Assembly (NCBI RefSeq): GCF_000379085.1
Contig: NZ_KB905378.1
Location: 78,109 to 142,108 of the forward strand
Reading direction: 5' to 3'
Origin: Halomicrobium katesii DSM 19301
Lineage (GTDB): Archaea; Halobacteriota; Halobacteria; Halobacteriales; Haloarculaceae
Length of the DNA stretch: 64,000 bases
The position numbers and the translations under genes were made by a program. The notes beneath the pieces are model-generated. The model had not been told where the DNA came from, did no database searches, and saw only the letters and a list, made by a program, of their open reading frames with translations. This document shows positions 42,329-51,057 of the stretch, in pieces; the first letter of the stretch is position 1, and every line of letters begins with the position of its first letter.

Positions 42329-42655
42329 GTCCGCCAGGAGTCGGTGACTCTGTTCTCCACAGCGAGGACGACGTTGAAGGGCAGACGATCAAGCGGGGCA
42401 GCACGAGCACACCCGAGACGAGCGTTCCGAGGAAGACGAGCACGCCGAAAGCGACGCCGCGCCGATCGAGTTGACGAGCACGACGAGGATGTTGCGGGTG
42501 TAGTACTCGCGGGGAATCGTCATCGCCATTCGCGCACGTCACGAACGGCTTCGACAGCGTCGACCTCGACATCGACGGCCAATTCGTCGAGTACATCCTA
42601 CGACTGTGCTGGCGACCCACCCAGTTATCCGGCTCGCGCTCCCAGACGTGTCCGT
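42329..42655. pseudogene. Degenerate intergenic stretch with a possible frameshifted small membrane protein
   Basis: On the minus strand about 42530-42350 one frame reads IPREYYTRNILVVLVNSIG and, after a shift of one frame, AFGVLVFLGTLVSGVLVLP. Joined, they would make a plausible hydrophobic segment of a short protein that is now broken. The border between the glycan region and GC-rich housekeeping DNA lies here. No other gene is visible. Confidence 0.25.
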
Positions 42656-43669
42656 ATGCACTACCGACGACTCGGTACCACTGGATTGCAGGTATCGCCG
42701 ATCTGTCTCGGGACGTGGCGCTTCGGCAAGGAACACGAGGACAGCGGCGTCGTCGAGACGGACCGCGAGGACGCCCACGAGCTGCTCGACGCCTTCGCAG
42801 AGCGCGGCGGCAACTTCGTCGACACCGCCAACGGCTACGGCGGCGGCGACTCCGAGCGGTGGATCGGCGAGTGGCTCGAAGACCGGGACCGCGAGGACTA
42901 CGTCATCGCCTCGAAGTGCTTCTGGTCGACGGTCTCGCGCTTTCAGGAGAACCTCTCGAAGAAGAACGTCCGCGCGGAGGTCGAGGGATCGCTCGACCGG
43001 CTGGGCACCGACTACCTCGATATTCTCTACCTGCATCGGTTCGACGACGACACGCCGATCGAGCAGACGCTGCGCGCCGTCGACGACCTCGTCAGCGAGG
43101 GGAAGGTCCACAACGTCGGCCTATCGACGGCCGACGCCTGGAAGCTCACAAAGGGACTGTGGAAGGCGGACGTGAACAACTACGAGGCCTTTACCGTCAC
43201 GCAGCCCCTCTTTCACGCCGCCTACTACGAGGACGTGGCCGAGTACCTCGACGTGTGTGCCGACCAGAATCTCGCGGTCTGTCCGTACTCGCCACTGGCC
43301 GGTGGCTTCCTCACCGGCAAGTACGAGCGTGCGGGCGACGGGACCTACGAGCTGGACGCGCCCGAAGACACCCGCGCCCAGTTCGACGATCGCTTCCTCG
43401 ATTTCTACGTCTCGGAACGGGGCTGGCACGTCCTCGACGCGGTCCGAGCCGTCGCCGAGGAGGTCGACGCCTCGCCGGCACAGGTCGCTCTGCGGTGGCT
43501 GATGGACCAGCCGGACTTCGACTGCGTCCCGATCGTCGGCGCGCGGACCGTCGACCAGCTCGACGAGAACCTCGGGGCGATCGACGTGACCATCTCCGAC
43601 GATCAGTTCGACCGGATCTTCGAGGCCCGCTACGACGACGACGGCAGCCTGTACAGGACGAACGCCTAG
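42656..43669 (+). CDS. Aldo/keto reductase
   Basis: A 337-residue NADP(H)-dependent oxidoreductase with TIM-barrel fold. MHYRRLGTTGLQVSPICLGT is the classic start of the YajO/potassium-channel-beta-like group, so the ATG at 42656 is secure. FVDTANGYGGG carries the catalytic Asp and Tyr, VIASKCFW the Lys, and YLHRFDDDTPIEQTLRA the His. The C-terminal VGARTVDQLDENLGA binds the cofactor. The substrate cannot be told. Confidence 0.92.
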   Translation: MHYRRLGTTGLQVSPICLGTWRFGKEHEDSGVVETDREDAHELLDAFAERGGNFVDTANGYGGGDSERWIGEWLEDRDREDYVIASKCFWSTVSRFQENLSKKNVRAEVEGSLDRLGTDYLDILYLHRFDDDTPIEQTLRAVDDLVSEGKVHNVGLSTADAWKLTKGLWKADVNNYEAFTVTQPLFHAAYYEDVAEYLDVCADQNLAVCPYSPLAGGFLTGKYERAGDGTYELDAPEDTRAQFDDRFLDFYVSERGWHVLDAVRAVAEEVDASPAQVALRWLMDQPDFDCVPIVGARTVDQLDENLGAIDVTISDDQFDRIFEARYDDDGSLYRTNA

Positions 43670-43744
43670 GAAGACGCCTCATCGCCGCGAGCCCGTCGCC
43701 CGCGACCACATCGCTTTTAGGCCTCTCTGTCGGCAACGTAGCCA

Positions 43745-44182
43745 ATGAACGACCTTCGCGTCCCGCTGTTGCCGTCGTGGCTCCGGTGGCTCGCCGTCGC
43801 CGTGGTCGGTGGTGTGATCTTCACGCTCTCGGTGGTCGTCGCGCCGCCGGGAGAGCCAATCGTCGCGGGTCCGCCGGATCTCCTCCCGCTGGACAAGTGG
43901 CGTCACTTCCTCGCGTACGCCGCCTTCGGTGGGACACTGGCGTACGCCACGAGCACCTGGCGGTGGTCGACCGGTCGGCTCGCGGTGTTCGTCCTCGGGA
44001 TCACGGTGGCCTACGGCGTCGGCATCGAGATCTGGCAGTCGTTCCTGCCGAACCGCTACTTCGGGCTGGGAGACGCCTACGCCAACGCGCTCGGGGCGGT
44101 GCTGGCGAGTCCGTGGTTCCTCCTCCGCGATCGCCTCTCGTTCGTGTCGCTGTCGGAGTGGGCGTCCGCGATCGTCGACTGA
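43745..44182 (+). CDS. VanZ-like family membrane protein
   Basis: A 145-residue protein with four membrane helices. LDKWRHFLAYAAFGGTLAY and GIEIWQSFLPNRYFGLGDAYANALGA are the two conserved blocks of the VanZ-like family (Asp-Lys-x-x-His and the Glu ... Pro-x-Arg ... Asp-x-x-Ala-Asn-x-x-Gly line). The biochemical role of the family is not known beyond a link to glycopeptide tolerance in bacteria. It follows the aldo/keto reductase after 75 bases. Confidence 0.9.
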   Translation: MNDLRVPLLPSWLRWLAVAVVGGVIFTLSVVVAPPGEPIVAGPPDLLPLDKWRHFLAYAAFGGTLAYATSTWRWSTGRLAVFVLGITVAYGVGIEIWQSFLPNRYFGLGDAYANALGAVLASPWFLLRDRLSFVSLSEWASAIVD

Positions 44183-44194
44183 TACGGACGGTCG

Positions 44195-45205
44195 TCACGA
44201 CCGTTCGAACGAGGCCCGAAAGTCGGCGGTGGCGTCGCGCCACGCGTCGATCAGCGCGTCGTCGGTCTCGCTGTCCCAGGGCTCGATCCGGCCCTCGGCG
44301 TCGAGTCGCTCGACGGTACGGCCAACCCCGTCCTCGAAGCTGACGGTGTACTCGAAGTCCAGGTCCCGTCTCGCCTTGCCGTTGTCGAAGACCGTCGAGA
44401 ACTGGAAGTGATCGAGCAGCATCGCCGTGCGGTCCGGGGCGGCCTCGACGAGCGCGTCAGTGGGGATGTGGACCAGTTCTGGCTCGGGAGCGTCCAGCGC
44501 GTCGGCGACGGTCCGGTGGTACTGATTCCAGGTGATCACCTCCTCGCTAGTGACGTGGTAGCACTCGCCGTAGGCGTCTCCGTTGCCGACGGCGGCGACG
44601 AACGCCGCGGCCACGTCGTCGCGGTGGCACGGTCCCCACAGCGACTGGCCGTCGCCGTGGACGACGATCGGCTTGCCCTTCCGGATCCGGTCGACGTAGT
44701 AGGTGCCGACGCCGAGCGTGTGCAGCATCGGCCCGCCCTCGCCGTAGGTACTCCACGGGCGGAGCACGGTGGCGGCGAACGCGCCCTCGTCGTGGGCGGC
44801 CAGGAAGCGGTCCTCGCAGGCGGCCTTGTCCGCGCCGTACTCGCTGACGGCCGGCTCGCGGGCGGCGTCTTCCGTGACGGGGTTGGTCGCCAGCGGCCGG
44901 TGGTACACGTCGACCGTCGAGCAGAAGACGTACTGCTCGATCCCCGCGAAGATCTCGACGGCGGCCTCGGCCTGTGCCGGGTCGAAACAGACCATGTCGA
45001 TCACGCAGTCGGGCTCGACCGCCTGGCGGGCGGCCCGAAGGTCGGCGTCGTCGTCGCGGTCGCCGTGGACGAACGACACCGCGTCCGGCAACTCGGCGTC
45101 GCTCTCCCCGCGAGTGAAACAGGTCACGTCGTGGCCGGCCTCGACGAGCTGACGCGAGACGGCCGTGCTGATCAGTCCGGTGCCGCCGATGACGAGTACG
45201 TCCAT
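44195..45205 (-). CDS. NAD-dependent epimerase/dehydratase family protein (SDR)
   Basis: A 336-residue atypical extended SDR. MDVLVIGGTGLISTAVSRQL gives the nucleotide motif and the ATG at 45205; CSTVDVYHRP and EYGADKAACE (Tyr-x3-Lys) the active site; RPWSTYGEGG and HRDDVAAAFVAA follow. This form resembles the chloroplast-RNA-binding-like / isoflavone-reductase-related epimerases of haloarchaea. Substrate unknown. It is convergent with the VanZ-like gene (12-base gap). Confidence 0.85.
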   Translation of the reverse strand: MDVLVIGGTGLISTAVSRQLVEAGHDVTCFTRGESDAELPDAVSFVHGDRDDDADLRAARQAVEPDCVIDMVCFDPAQAEAAVEIFAGIEQYVFCSTVDVYHRPLATNPVTEDAAREPAVSEYGADKAACEDRFLAAHDEGAFAATVLRPWSTYGEGGPMLHTLGVGTYYVDRIRKGKPIVVHGDGQSLWGPCHRDDVAAAFVAAVGNGDAYGECYHVTSEEVITWNQYHRTVADALDAPEPELVHIPTDALVEAAPDRTAMLLDHFQFSTVFDNGKARRDLDFEYTVSFEDGVGRTVERLDAEGRIEPWDSETDDALIDAWRDATADFRASFERS

Positions 45206-45333
45206 GCCGGTGGGTGCGACCGCAGAGAGATAAAGCACCGTCACGCGGCCGCGGCGTCCGAGCGGGCGCTGGGTCGCGTCCGGAGGCGATCCGCGGCGGT
45301 GGAGAGTAGTAGCCGGCGGCCGAACGGTCGCGC

Positions 45334-45807
45334 ATGGAGATCATCGCAGTCGCGGCGGTCGGCGAAGACGGCGTCATCGGCAGCGGTGACGAACTGCCCT
45401 GGCACCTCCCCCACGAGTCCCGGCGCTACCGCGAGCGAGTCGCCGGCGACACCGTCGTGCTCGGCCGCAAGACCTTCGAGATGTTCGAGGAACTGCCCGG
45501 CGCGCGACAGCTCGTGTTGAGTCGGAGCGAGCGCTCCTTCGAGGCCGAGACGGCGACGCACGCGGCGAGCGTGGACGCGGCGATCGATCTCGCCCGCGAG
45601 CGCGGCGATCCGGTGCTGTACGTGCTGGGCGGTGCCGGAGTCTACGAGGCGTTCCTGCCACGGTACGACCGGATGTTGCTGAGCCGCGTCGACGGCGAGT
45701 ACGAGGGCGACGCGACGTTCCCGGCGTTCGACCGCGAGGCGTGGACACTCGTCGACGAGACGCCGTACGACGGGTACACGCTCGAAACGTGGGAACCCGC
45801 GGCGTGA
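45334..45807 (+). CDS. folA: Dihydrofolate reductase
   Basis: A 157-residue enzyme that reduces dihydrofolate with NADPH. IAVAAVGEDGVIGSGDELPWHL is shown by its pieces: VIGSGDELPWHLPHE carries the Trp and the active-site acidic residue, VVLGRKTFEMF the cofactor motif, LVLSRS the next strand and YVLGGAGVYEAFLP the Gly-Gly cofactor turn. Length is normal. It lies 51 bases before the phosphoglycerate mutase gene in the same direction. Confidence 0.93.
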   Translation: MEIIAVAAVGEDGVIGSGDELPWHLPHESRRYRERVAGDTVVLGRKTFEMFEELPGARQLVLSRSERSFEAETATHAASVDAAIDLARERGDPVLYVLGGAGVYEAFLPRYDRMLLSRVDGEYEGDATFPAFDREAWTLVDETPYDGYTLETWEPAA

Positions 45808-45858
45808 GCGCCACCGACACCCGACAGTATCTTAGGGCGGCCCCGCCACCGACCGGAT

Positions 45859-47427
45859 ATGGAAGTCGGACTCGTCATTCTGGACGGCTGGGGACTGAAC
45901 CCCGACACGGACACCCGGGACGCGGTCGCCGCGGCCGACACGCCCAACGTCGACCGATACCGCGAGATCGGTGCCGACAGCACGCTCGAAACCCACGGGC
46001 GTCGCGTCGGTCTCCCCGAGGGCCAGATGGGCAACTCCGAGGTCGGCCACCTCAACATCGGGGCCGGCCGCGTCGTCACGCAGGACTCGGCCCGCGTCAC
46101 CGACGGGATCGCCGACGGTACGTTCTTCGAGAACGACCGCCTGGAATCGGCCTTCGACTACGCCGAGGCCAACGACGGCGCGGTCCACTTCATGGGGCTG
46201 GTCTCCGACGGCGGCGTCCACTCCTACCAGAGGCACCTCCACGCGCTGATCGACCTCGCCGCCGACCGCGGGGTCGAGGCGGTCACCCACGCCTTCACCG
46301 ACGGCCGGGACACCTCGCCGACCGGCGGCGAGGAGTATCTCGCCGACCTGGCAGCCCACGCCGAGGAGCGTGGCACGGGCCACGTCGCCACCGTCGCCGG
46401 GCGCTACTACGCGATGGACCGAGACCAGAACTGGGAGCGCACCCGCCGGGCCTACGACGCGATCGTCTCGCGCGAGGCCGACCACAGCGCCGACACGGCG
46501 GTCGAGGCGGTCACCGACTCATACGACCGCGGCGACACCGACGAGTTCGTCGAGCCGACGCTGGTCGAGGGCGATGCCCGACGGGCCCCGGAGAGCGAAC
46601 GCCGGCGCGGTGAGCGGGACCGGCCGGCGCTCGACGACGGCGACGCCGCGATCTTCTTCAACTTCCGCTCGGACCGCGCGCGTCAGCTCACGCGCATGCT
46701 GGGCGACGTTCGCCCCGAGGACTGGGGCGGTGACACGGAACCGCCGGAGATCCGGCTGGTCACCATGACCCAGTACGACGCGACCTTCGATCTCCCGGTG
46801 GCCTACCCGCCCAACCAGCCCGAGGACGTGCTCGGAGAGGTGCTGGCCGAGACCGGCCACACGCAGCTTCGCCTGGCCGAGACCGAGAAGTACGCCCACG
46901 TCACCTACTTCCTCAACGGCGGCCGCGAGGTCGAGTTCGACGGCGAGATCCGCCGGATCGTCGAGAGCCCGGACGTGCCGACCTACGACCAGCAACCGGA
47001 GATGAGCGCACCCGAAGTCACCGACACCGCCATCGAAGTCATCGAGGACGACGATCCGGACGCGATGGTCTGTAACTACGCCAACGCCGACATGGTGGGC
47101 CACACCGGCGACTTCGAGGCCGCCACCGCGGCCGTCGAGGCCGTCGACGAGCAGCTCGGGCGCATGGTCGAGGCGATCACCGAGGCCGGCGGTCACGTCC
47201 TCGTCTGTGCCGACCACGGCAACGCCGACGACATGGGGACCGCCGAGGACCCACACACGGCCCACACGCTCAATCCCGTCCCGTTCGTCTACCTCGGCCC
47301 CGACGGGACGGCGGCGGGCCGAGAGGCCCGCGACGGCGGGACGCTCGCGGACCTCGCGCCGACGATGCTGTCGCTGCTGGGGACCGACCGACCTGACGCG
47401 ATGACCGGCGAACCGCTGGTCGAGTGA
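45859..47427 (+). CDS. gpmI: 2,3-bisphosphoglycerate-independent phosphoglycerate mutase
   Basis: A 522-residue two-domain enzyme of the alkaline phosphatase superfamily interconverting 3- and 2-phosphoglycerate with two Mn2+ ions. VILDGWGLNPD supplies the first metal Asp, GQMGNSEVGHLNIGAGR the phosphorylated Ser, HAFTDGRDTSPTGG and FNFRSDRARQLTRML the substrate Arg residues, and VCADHGNADDM the late metal ligands. The stretch DARRAPESERRRGERDRPAL (about residue 235) is an unusually Arg-rich insertion. The stop codon lies inside the left end of the repeat element at 47427. Confidence 0.95.
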   Translation: MEVGLVILDGWGLNPDTDTRDAVAAADTPNVDRYREIGADSTLETHGRRVGLPEGQMGNSEVGHLNIGAGRVVTQDSARVTDGIADGTFFENDRLESAFDYAEANDGAVHFMGLVSDGGVHSYQRHLHALIDLAADRGVEAVTHAFTDGRDTSPTGGEEYLADLAAHAEERGTGHVATVAGRYYAMDRDQNWERTRRAYDAIVSREADHSADTAVEAVTDSYDRGDTDEFVEPTLVEGDARRAPESERRRGERDRPALDDGDAAIFFNFRSDRARQLTRMLGDVRPEDWGGDTEPPEIRLVTMTQYDATFDLPVAYPPNQPEDVLGEVLAETGHTQLRLAETEKYAHVTYFLNGGREVEFDGEIRRIVESPDVPTYDQQPEMSAPEVTDTAIEVIEDDDPDAMVCNYANADMVGHTGDFEAATAAVEAVDEQLGRMVEAITEAGGHVLVCADHGNADDMGTAEDPHTAHTLNPVPFVYLGPDGTAAGREARDGGTLADLAPTMLSLLGTDRPDAMTGEPLVE

Positions 47428-47507
47428 TACGGATTATTGTAGCGATTTACCGGAGATCGTCTACTCCGTGGCGACGATCACCGGTAAGCAACTACAATAA
47501 ACCGTAT
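47427..47507. repeat. Imperfect palindrome, dispersed haloarchaeal repeat element
   Basis: An 81-base inverted repeat. The outer ends are ATACGG/CCGTAT, the arms read TTATTGTAGCGATTTACCGG and CCGGTAAGCAACTACAATAA, and the inner GATCGTC/GACGATC pair encloses a short loop. It begins in the stop codon of gpmI. The element at 7078 has another arm sequence but the same design. It could act as a terminator of gpmI, but I believe it is a member of a repeat family. Confidence 0.65.
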
Positions 47508-47780
47508 GAGGGCACCGATCGGCCGTCCGAAGCCGTCGTCGATCGGCCCGGCGTTTCGTATCGGCGCACGATCGGTGGCCGTCGCCGCGCGTTTCCGCGC
47601 TGTTCGACAGAAATGCACACTATAAATGATTAATTTTTAGCCGGCGAAACACCACAGTACTGTCGCGGTCGGGCGTCCGCTACGGTCGCGGCCATCGGGG
47701 TGTCCGGATGTTGGGGGCACTGGCAGCTGCCCGATCGGTGTCGCCGTCGTACTGCCGTCCCGGCCGTCGAGGGATCACAT
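47508..47780. promoter_or_regulatory. Upstream region of the chitinase gene
   Basis: No gene is visible. An A/T-rich stretch ACTATAAATGATTAATTTTTAG (positions about 47619-47640) stands out from the GC-rich DNA and is the best promoter candidate; if used it would leave a leader of about 130 bases before the ATG at 47781. Confidence 0.35.
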
Positions 47781-49226
47781 ATGCGACGACGGACGTACGT
47801 ACGATCACTGTCGGCGCTCGTGGGGCTCACGGGCGTCGGCGCGGCATCGGCACAGCAAGAGTACCCGACGTGGGACGCGAGCGCGACCTACACGGAGGGC
47901 GACCGGGTCGTCTACGAGGGAACGATCTACGAGGCCCAGTGGTGGACACAGGGCGACGAACCCGGTAGCACCCAGTGGGGACCGTGGACCGTCGTCGACT
48001 CCTCGGACGGAGGGTCCGACGGGGGAAGCGACGGCGGCAGCGACGACGGGGGCGACGACGGCACGGACGGTGGCAGTGGGGAGACCGACTATCCGGCCTG
48101 GGACGCCGGCACCACGTACACCGGCGGCGATCGGGTCGTCTACGAGGGGACGATCTACGAGGCCCAGTGGTGGACTCGGGGAGACGAGCCCGACGCCGGT
48201 GGACCGTGGGACGAAGTCGGTCCCGTAGACGGTGGCGGTAGGGACGACGGCAGCGGTGACGACGACAGCGACGATTCAGACGGGGGCACGGGCACACCGG
48301 GCGCGATCCCGGAGAACGTCTTCGCCCCGTTCGTCGACGTGGCGCTGGACGACCAGCAGGCGCTCACCGACGCGGTCTCGAACGCCGGAACGAAGTACTT
48401 CACGCTCGCGTTCGTCAACTCCGCCGGGGGCGAGCCGGCGTGGGCCGGCGACTCGAACCTGATCGTCGGCGAGAGCGGCGCACGCCTCGACATGCAGGGC
48501 CAGATCGCCGATCTCAGGGCCGACCACGGCGGCGAGGTCGTCGTCTCCTTTGGCGGTCTCAGTGGCACGTACCTCGCGGAGGCGGTGACGAGCGCGAGCA
48601 CGCTCAAAGAGAAGTACGCGACCGTCGTCGATCGGCTCGACGCGCAGTTCATCGACTTCGACGAGGAGCAACACATCCGGGACAGTCCGGAAGTCATCGA
48701 GCGCCGGAACGAGGCACTCGCGCTGCTCCAGGGGGAGTACCCGGAGCTGTCGATCTCGTACACGCTGCCGGTGATGCCAAGCGGGCTCCCCGAGCAATCG
48801 AGCAACGACGTGCTGTTCGTGCTCGAAGACGCGGCCCAGCGCGGCGTCGAACTCGATGCCGTGAACCTCATGACGATGAACTACGGCTCGGCGTTCGAAC
48901 TGAACGGCGAGACCGTCGTCGACGCCGCCGAGAGCGTCCACGCACAGCTGGCCGACGTCTATCCGAACCGGTCGGCCACAGAGCGCTGGAACGCGATCGG
49001 CCTGACGCCGATGATCGGCCAGAACGATGTCGACTCGAACGTGTTCTACCCCGAGGACGCACAGACGGTGCTCGATTTCGCCCGGGAGAAGAACCTCCGG
49101 TGGCTGTCGTTCTGGGAGCTCGTCCGCGACAACGGCGAGGGGAGCGCGCTCTACGAGAGCAGCCAGATCGAGCAGGAACCCTACGAGTTCTCGTCGATCT
49201 TCGACGAGTTCACGAGCGACAGCTGA
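47781..49226 (+). CDS. Secreted GH18 chitinase-like protein with two chitin-binding modules
   Basis: A 481-residue exported protein. MRRRTYVRSLSALVG followed by a short hydrophobic stretch ending ASA is a Tat-type signal (cut near residue 24). Two CBM5/12 chitin-binding modules follow (about 27-70 and 108-150), each with the YPxWDAxTTYTxGDRVVYEG and YEAQWWTxGDEP pieces, joined by Gly/Ser/Asp-rich linkers. The GH18 barrel starts near 175 (NVFAPFVDVALDD). The catalytic strand reads AQFIDFDEE: the acid Glu of D-x2-D-x-D-x-E is kept, the first Asp is Gln. MTMNYGS and WLSFWEL fit GH18. It probably degrades chitin outside the cell. Confidence 0.88.
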   Translation: MRRRTYVRSLSALVGLTGVGAASAQQEYPTWDASATYTEGDRVVYEGTIYEAQWWTQGDEPGSTQWGPWTVVDSSDGGSDGGSDGGSDDGGDDGTDGGSGETDYPAWDAGTTYTGGDRVVYEGTIYEAQWWTRGDEPDAGGPWDEVGPVDGGGRDDGSGDDDSDDSDGGTGTPGAIPENVFAPFVDVALDDQQALTDAVSNAGTKYFTLAFVNSAGGEPAWAGDSNLIVGESGARLDMQGQIADLRADHGGEVVVSFGGLSGTYLAEAVTSASTLKEKYATVVDRLDAQFIDFDEEQHIRDSPEVIERRNEALALLQGEYPELSISYTLPVMPSGLPEQSSNDVLFVLEDAAQRGVELDAVNLMTMNYGSAFELNGETVVDAAESVHAQLADVYPNRSATERWNAIGLTPMIGQNDVDSNVFYPEDAQTVLDFAREKNLRWLSFWELVRDNGEGSALYESSQIEQEPYEFSSIFDEFTSDS

Positions 49227-49233
49227 CGTTCGC

Positions 49234-50079
49234 TCAGGCGTTCGCGACGGCGAACCTCACCTTCAGCGGCTCCAGCGTCTCGACGACGGCCGCGCGTTCG
49301 CGTTCGATCGCGTCGGGATCGCCGGGCGGGTACGCCCGTGCGAGTTCGAGTGCCCGGTCGTAGGCCTCGCGCGCGTCGACGAGGAGTTCGTAGGCCGACT
49401 CGTCGTTGTCGGCCGCCAGCTCCCAGTCGGCGGCGTCTGTACACGCCGCCGCGTGCTCTCGGTGGGCGGCGACGAGCCGCGCGAGCACGGTTTCGGCGTC
49501 TTCGCGGGCCGCCCGTTCGGCGTCGCTGACCGGCTCGTCCTCGTCGCCCAGCAGCGTGGCCGCGCGGCGGTACGCGTCGAGCGCCGCCTCCAGCTCTGTG
49601 GCGCTGTCGGCGGGCTCCGTGGCCTCGCGAGCGGATTCGTGGTGGGCGCTGGCCCGATCGAGGACGTGCTCGGCGAGCGTCGACTCCAGCACGTCGACGG
49701 CCTCGTCGACCGCTCGTGCCTTGCGCGCGGTGAACTCGAAGCGGTGGGTCCCCGTCTCGACGACGAGTGACTGTGTCAGGGTCTCCGTTCGTTTCTCGAC
49801 GGTCTCGACGTCGTCGTAGGCGACCTCCGTACGGAAATCCGTCTCGTGGCCGGGCGGCACGCCCACGAGAAACAGGAGCCGACGGTCCGTGATCGCGGCG
49901 ACGGCACCGTAGGCGGTGCCGGGTTCGATCACCGTCGTCTCGTCGTCGCCTCTCGTCAGACCGACGCGCCTATTGGTCAGGACGTGGTGGACCGTCTCCT
50001 CCGTGTCGCAGACGGCAGAGAGCGGCCGCTGGAGGAGATCGTCGTCGAGCGCGGCTGTCTCGTTGTTTTCCGACGCCAT
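49234..50079 (-). CDS. PH-domain-like protein with helical C-terminal half
   Basis: A 281-residue cytoplasmic protein. Residues 1-120 look like a bacterial PH (YokE-like) domain: VHHVLTNRRVGLTRG, AAITDRRLLFLVG and VAYDDVETVEKRTETL, ending THRFEFTARKARAVDEAVD. The rest is very acidic and Ala-rich with several helices, probably a coiled or TPR-like bundle. Such genes are common in haloarchaea and unstudied. It is convergent with the chitinase gene (7-base gap), with no sign of a functional link. Confidence 0.7.
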   Translation of the reverse strand: MASENNETAALDDDLLQRPLSAVCDTEETVHHVLTNRRVGLTRGDDETTVIEPGTAYGAVAAITDRRLLFLVGVPPGHETDFRTEVAYDDVETVEKRTETLTQSLVVETGTHRFEFTARKARAVDEAVDVLESTLAEHVLDRASAHHESAREATEPADSATELEAALDAYRRAATLLGDEDEPVSDAERAAREDAETVLARLVAAHREHAAACTDAADWELAADNDESAYELLVDAREAYDRALELARAYPPGDPDAIERERAAVVETLEPLKVRFAVANA

Positions 50080-50241
50080 GTGTCCCTACTCGTCGTTGTC
50101 CCCAGCGTCCACTGTCTCGATCGAACTATCAGCGATACGTCGGATAAACGTAACGGTCCCCCCAACGTGTGTGGGTGATCGGTGCCTCCCCGTGGCGTCG
50201 TCAGCCCAGTCGGCTCCGCAGTGCTCGGTGTGGCGTCGATC

Positions 50242-51057
50242 TCACCCGGTCCGAAAGGACAGATCTAGCGTCGGCGCAGAGTGAGTGAGACTGCCCATCG
50301 AGAGTACATCGACGCCGGTCGCGGCGTAGTCGGGGACCGTCTCGACGGTGATCCCGCCGGAAGCCTCGGTGAGTGCGTCGGCGTCGCTGGCGGCGACGAG
50401 ATCGACCGCTTCACGGGTCTGGGCGGGCGTCATGTTGTCCAGCAGAACGATGTCAGCGCCGGCCTCGGCGGCCCGCGGAGCGTCGGCCGGGTCCTCGACT
50501 TCCACGTCGAGTTGGGTGGCAAACGAGGCTCGCTCGCGGAAGTGCTCGATCGCGCCCTCCAGCCCCATCTCGGCGACGTGGTTGTCCTTGACCATCACCA
50601 TATGAGAGAGGTCGAGCCGGTGGGTGTCGCCGCCTGCCGCGACGACAGCTCGCTTCTCGACGCCGCGGAGGCCGGGCGTGGTCTTGCGCGTCGCGGCGAT
50701 CCGCACGTCCTCGTCGACTTCGCGGGCGGCGGCGACCGCGGCGTCGGTCTTCGTCGCGATGCCGGCGGCGTGGCCGGTGATGTTGACCGCCACGCGCTCG
50801 CCGCGTAGCACCGCTTGGGCCGGCCCTTCGACCCGGAGGACCACGTCGCCCGGCTCGATCAGTGTACCGTCCTCGATTCGCTCTCGCACGGTCACGCCGA
50901 GGTAGTCGAAGACGGCTTCGGCGGCGTCGAGCCCTGCGACGACGCCGGCCTCCGTGGCGACGAGTCGCCCGGTCGTCTCGCCCGGCACGTCGTTGGTCAC
51001 GTCGTGGTGGCCCACGTCCTCGCGGAGCCACCGCTCGATGTCGCTGTCGGTCAGCAT
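50242..51057 (-). CDS. nadC: Nicotinate-nucleotide pyrophosphorylase (carboxylating)
   Basis: A 271-residue quinolinate phosphoribosyltransferase, third step of de novo NAD synthesis: quinolinate + PRPP gives nicotinate mononucleotide. AATRKTTPGLRGVEK, HRLDLSHMVMVKDNH, DVEVEDPADAPRAAEAG and VLLDNMTPAQTREAV are family motifs; EASGGITVETV is the phosphate loop. Start ATG 51057 overlaps the last base of nadB, as expected for translational coupling. Last gene of the nadA-nadB-nadC operon. Confidence 0.95.
   Translation of the reverse strand: MLTDSDIERWLREDVGHHDVTNDVPGETTGRLVATEAGVVAGLDAAEAVFDYLGVTVRERIEDGTLIEPGDVVLRVEGPAQAVLRGERVAVNITGHAAGIATKTDAAVAAAREVDEDVRIAATRKTTPGLRGVEKRAVVAAGGDTHRLDLSHMVMVKDNHVAEMGLEGAIEHFRERASFATQLDVEVEDPADAPRAAEAGADIVLLDNMTPAQTREAVDLVAASDADALTEASGGITVETVPDYAATGVDVLSMGSLTHSAPTLDLSFRTG

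Noticed and set aside
42715-44343. Long Arg-rich plus-strand frame across the aldo/keto reductase and VanZ-like genes
   Set aside because: The product is almost all Arg, Gly and Ala, unlike any haloarchaeal protein, and it is a frame shadow of two well-supported genes.
47999-48090. Short direct repeats coding for Gly-Ser-Asp runs, at first glance like a CRISPR or minisatellite
   Set aside because: They lie in frame in the linker between the two chitin-binding modules and encode a flexible linker. No CRISPR array is visible anywhere in the window.
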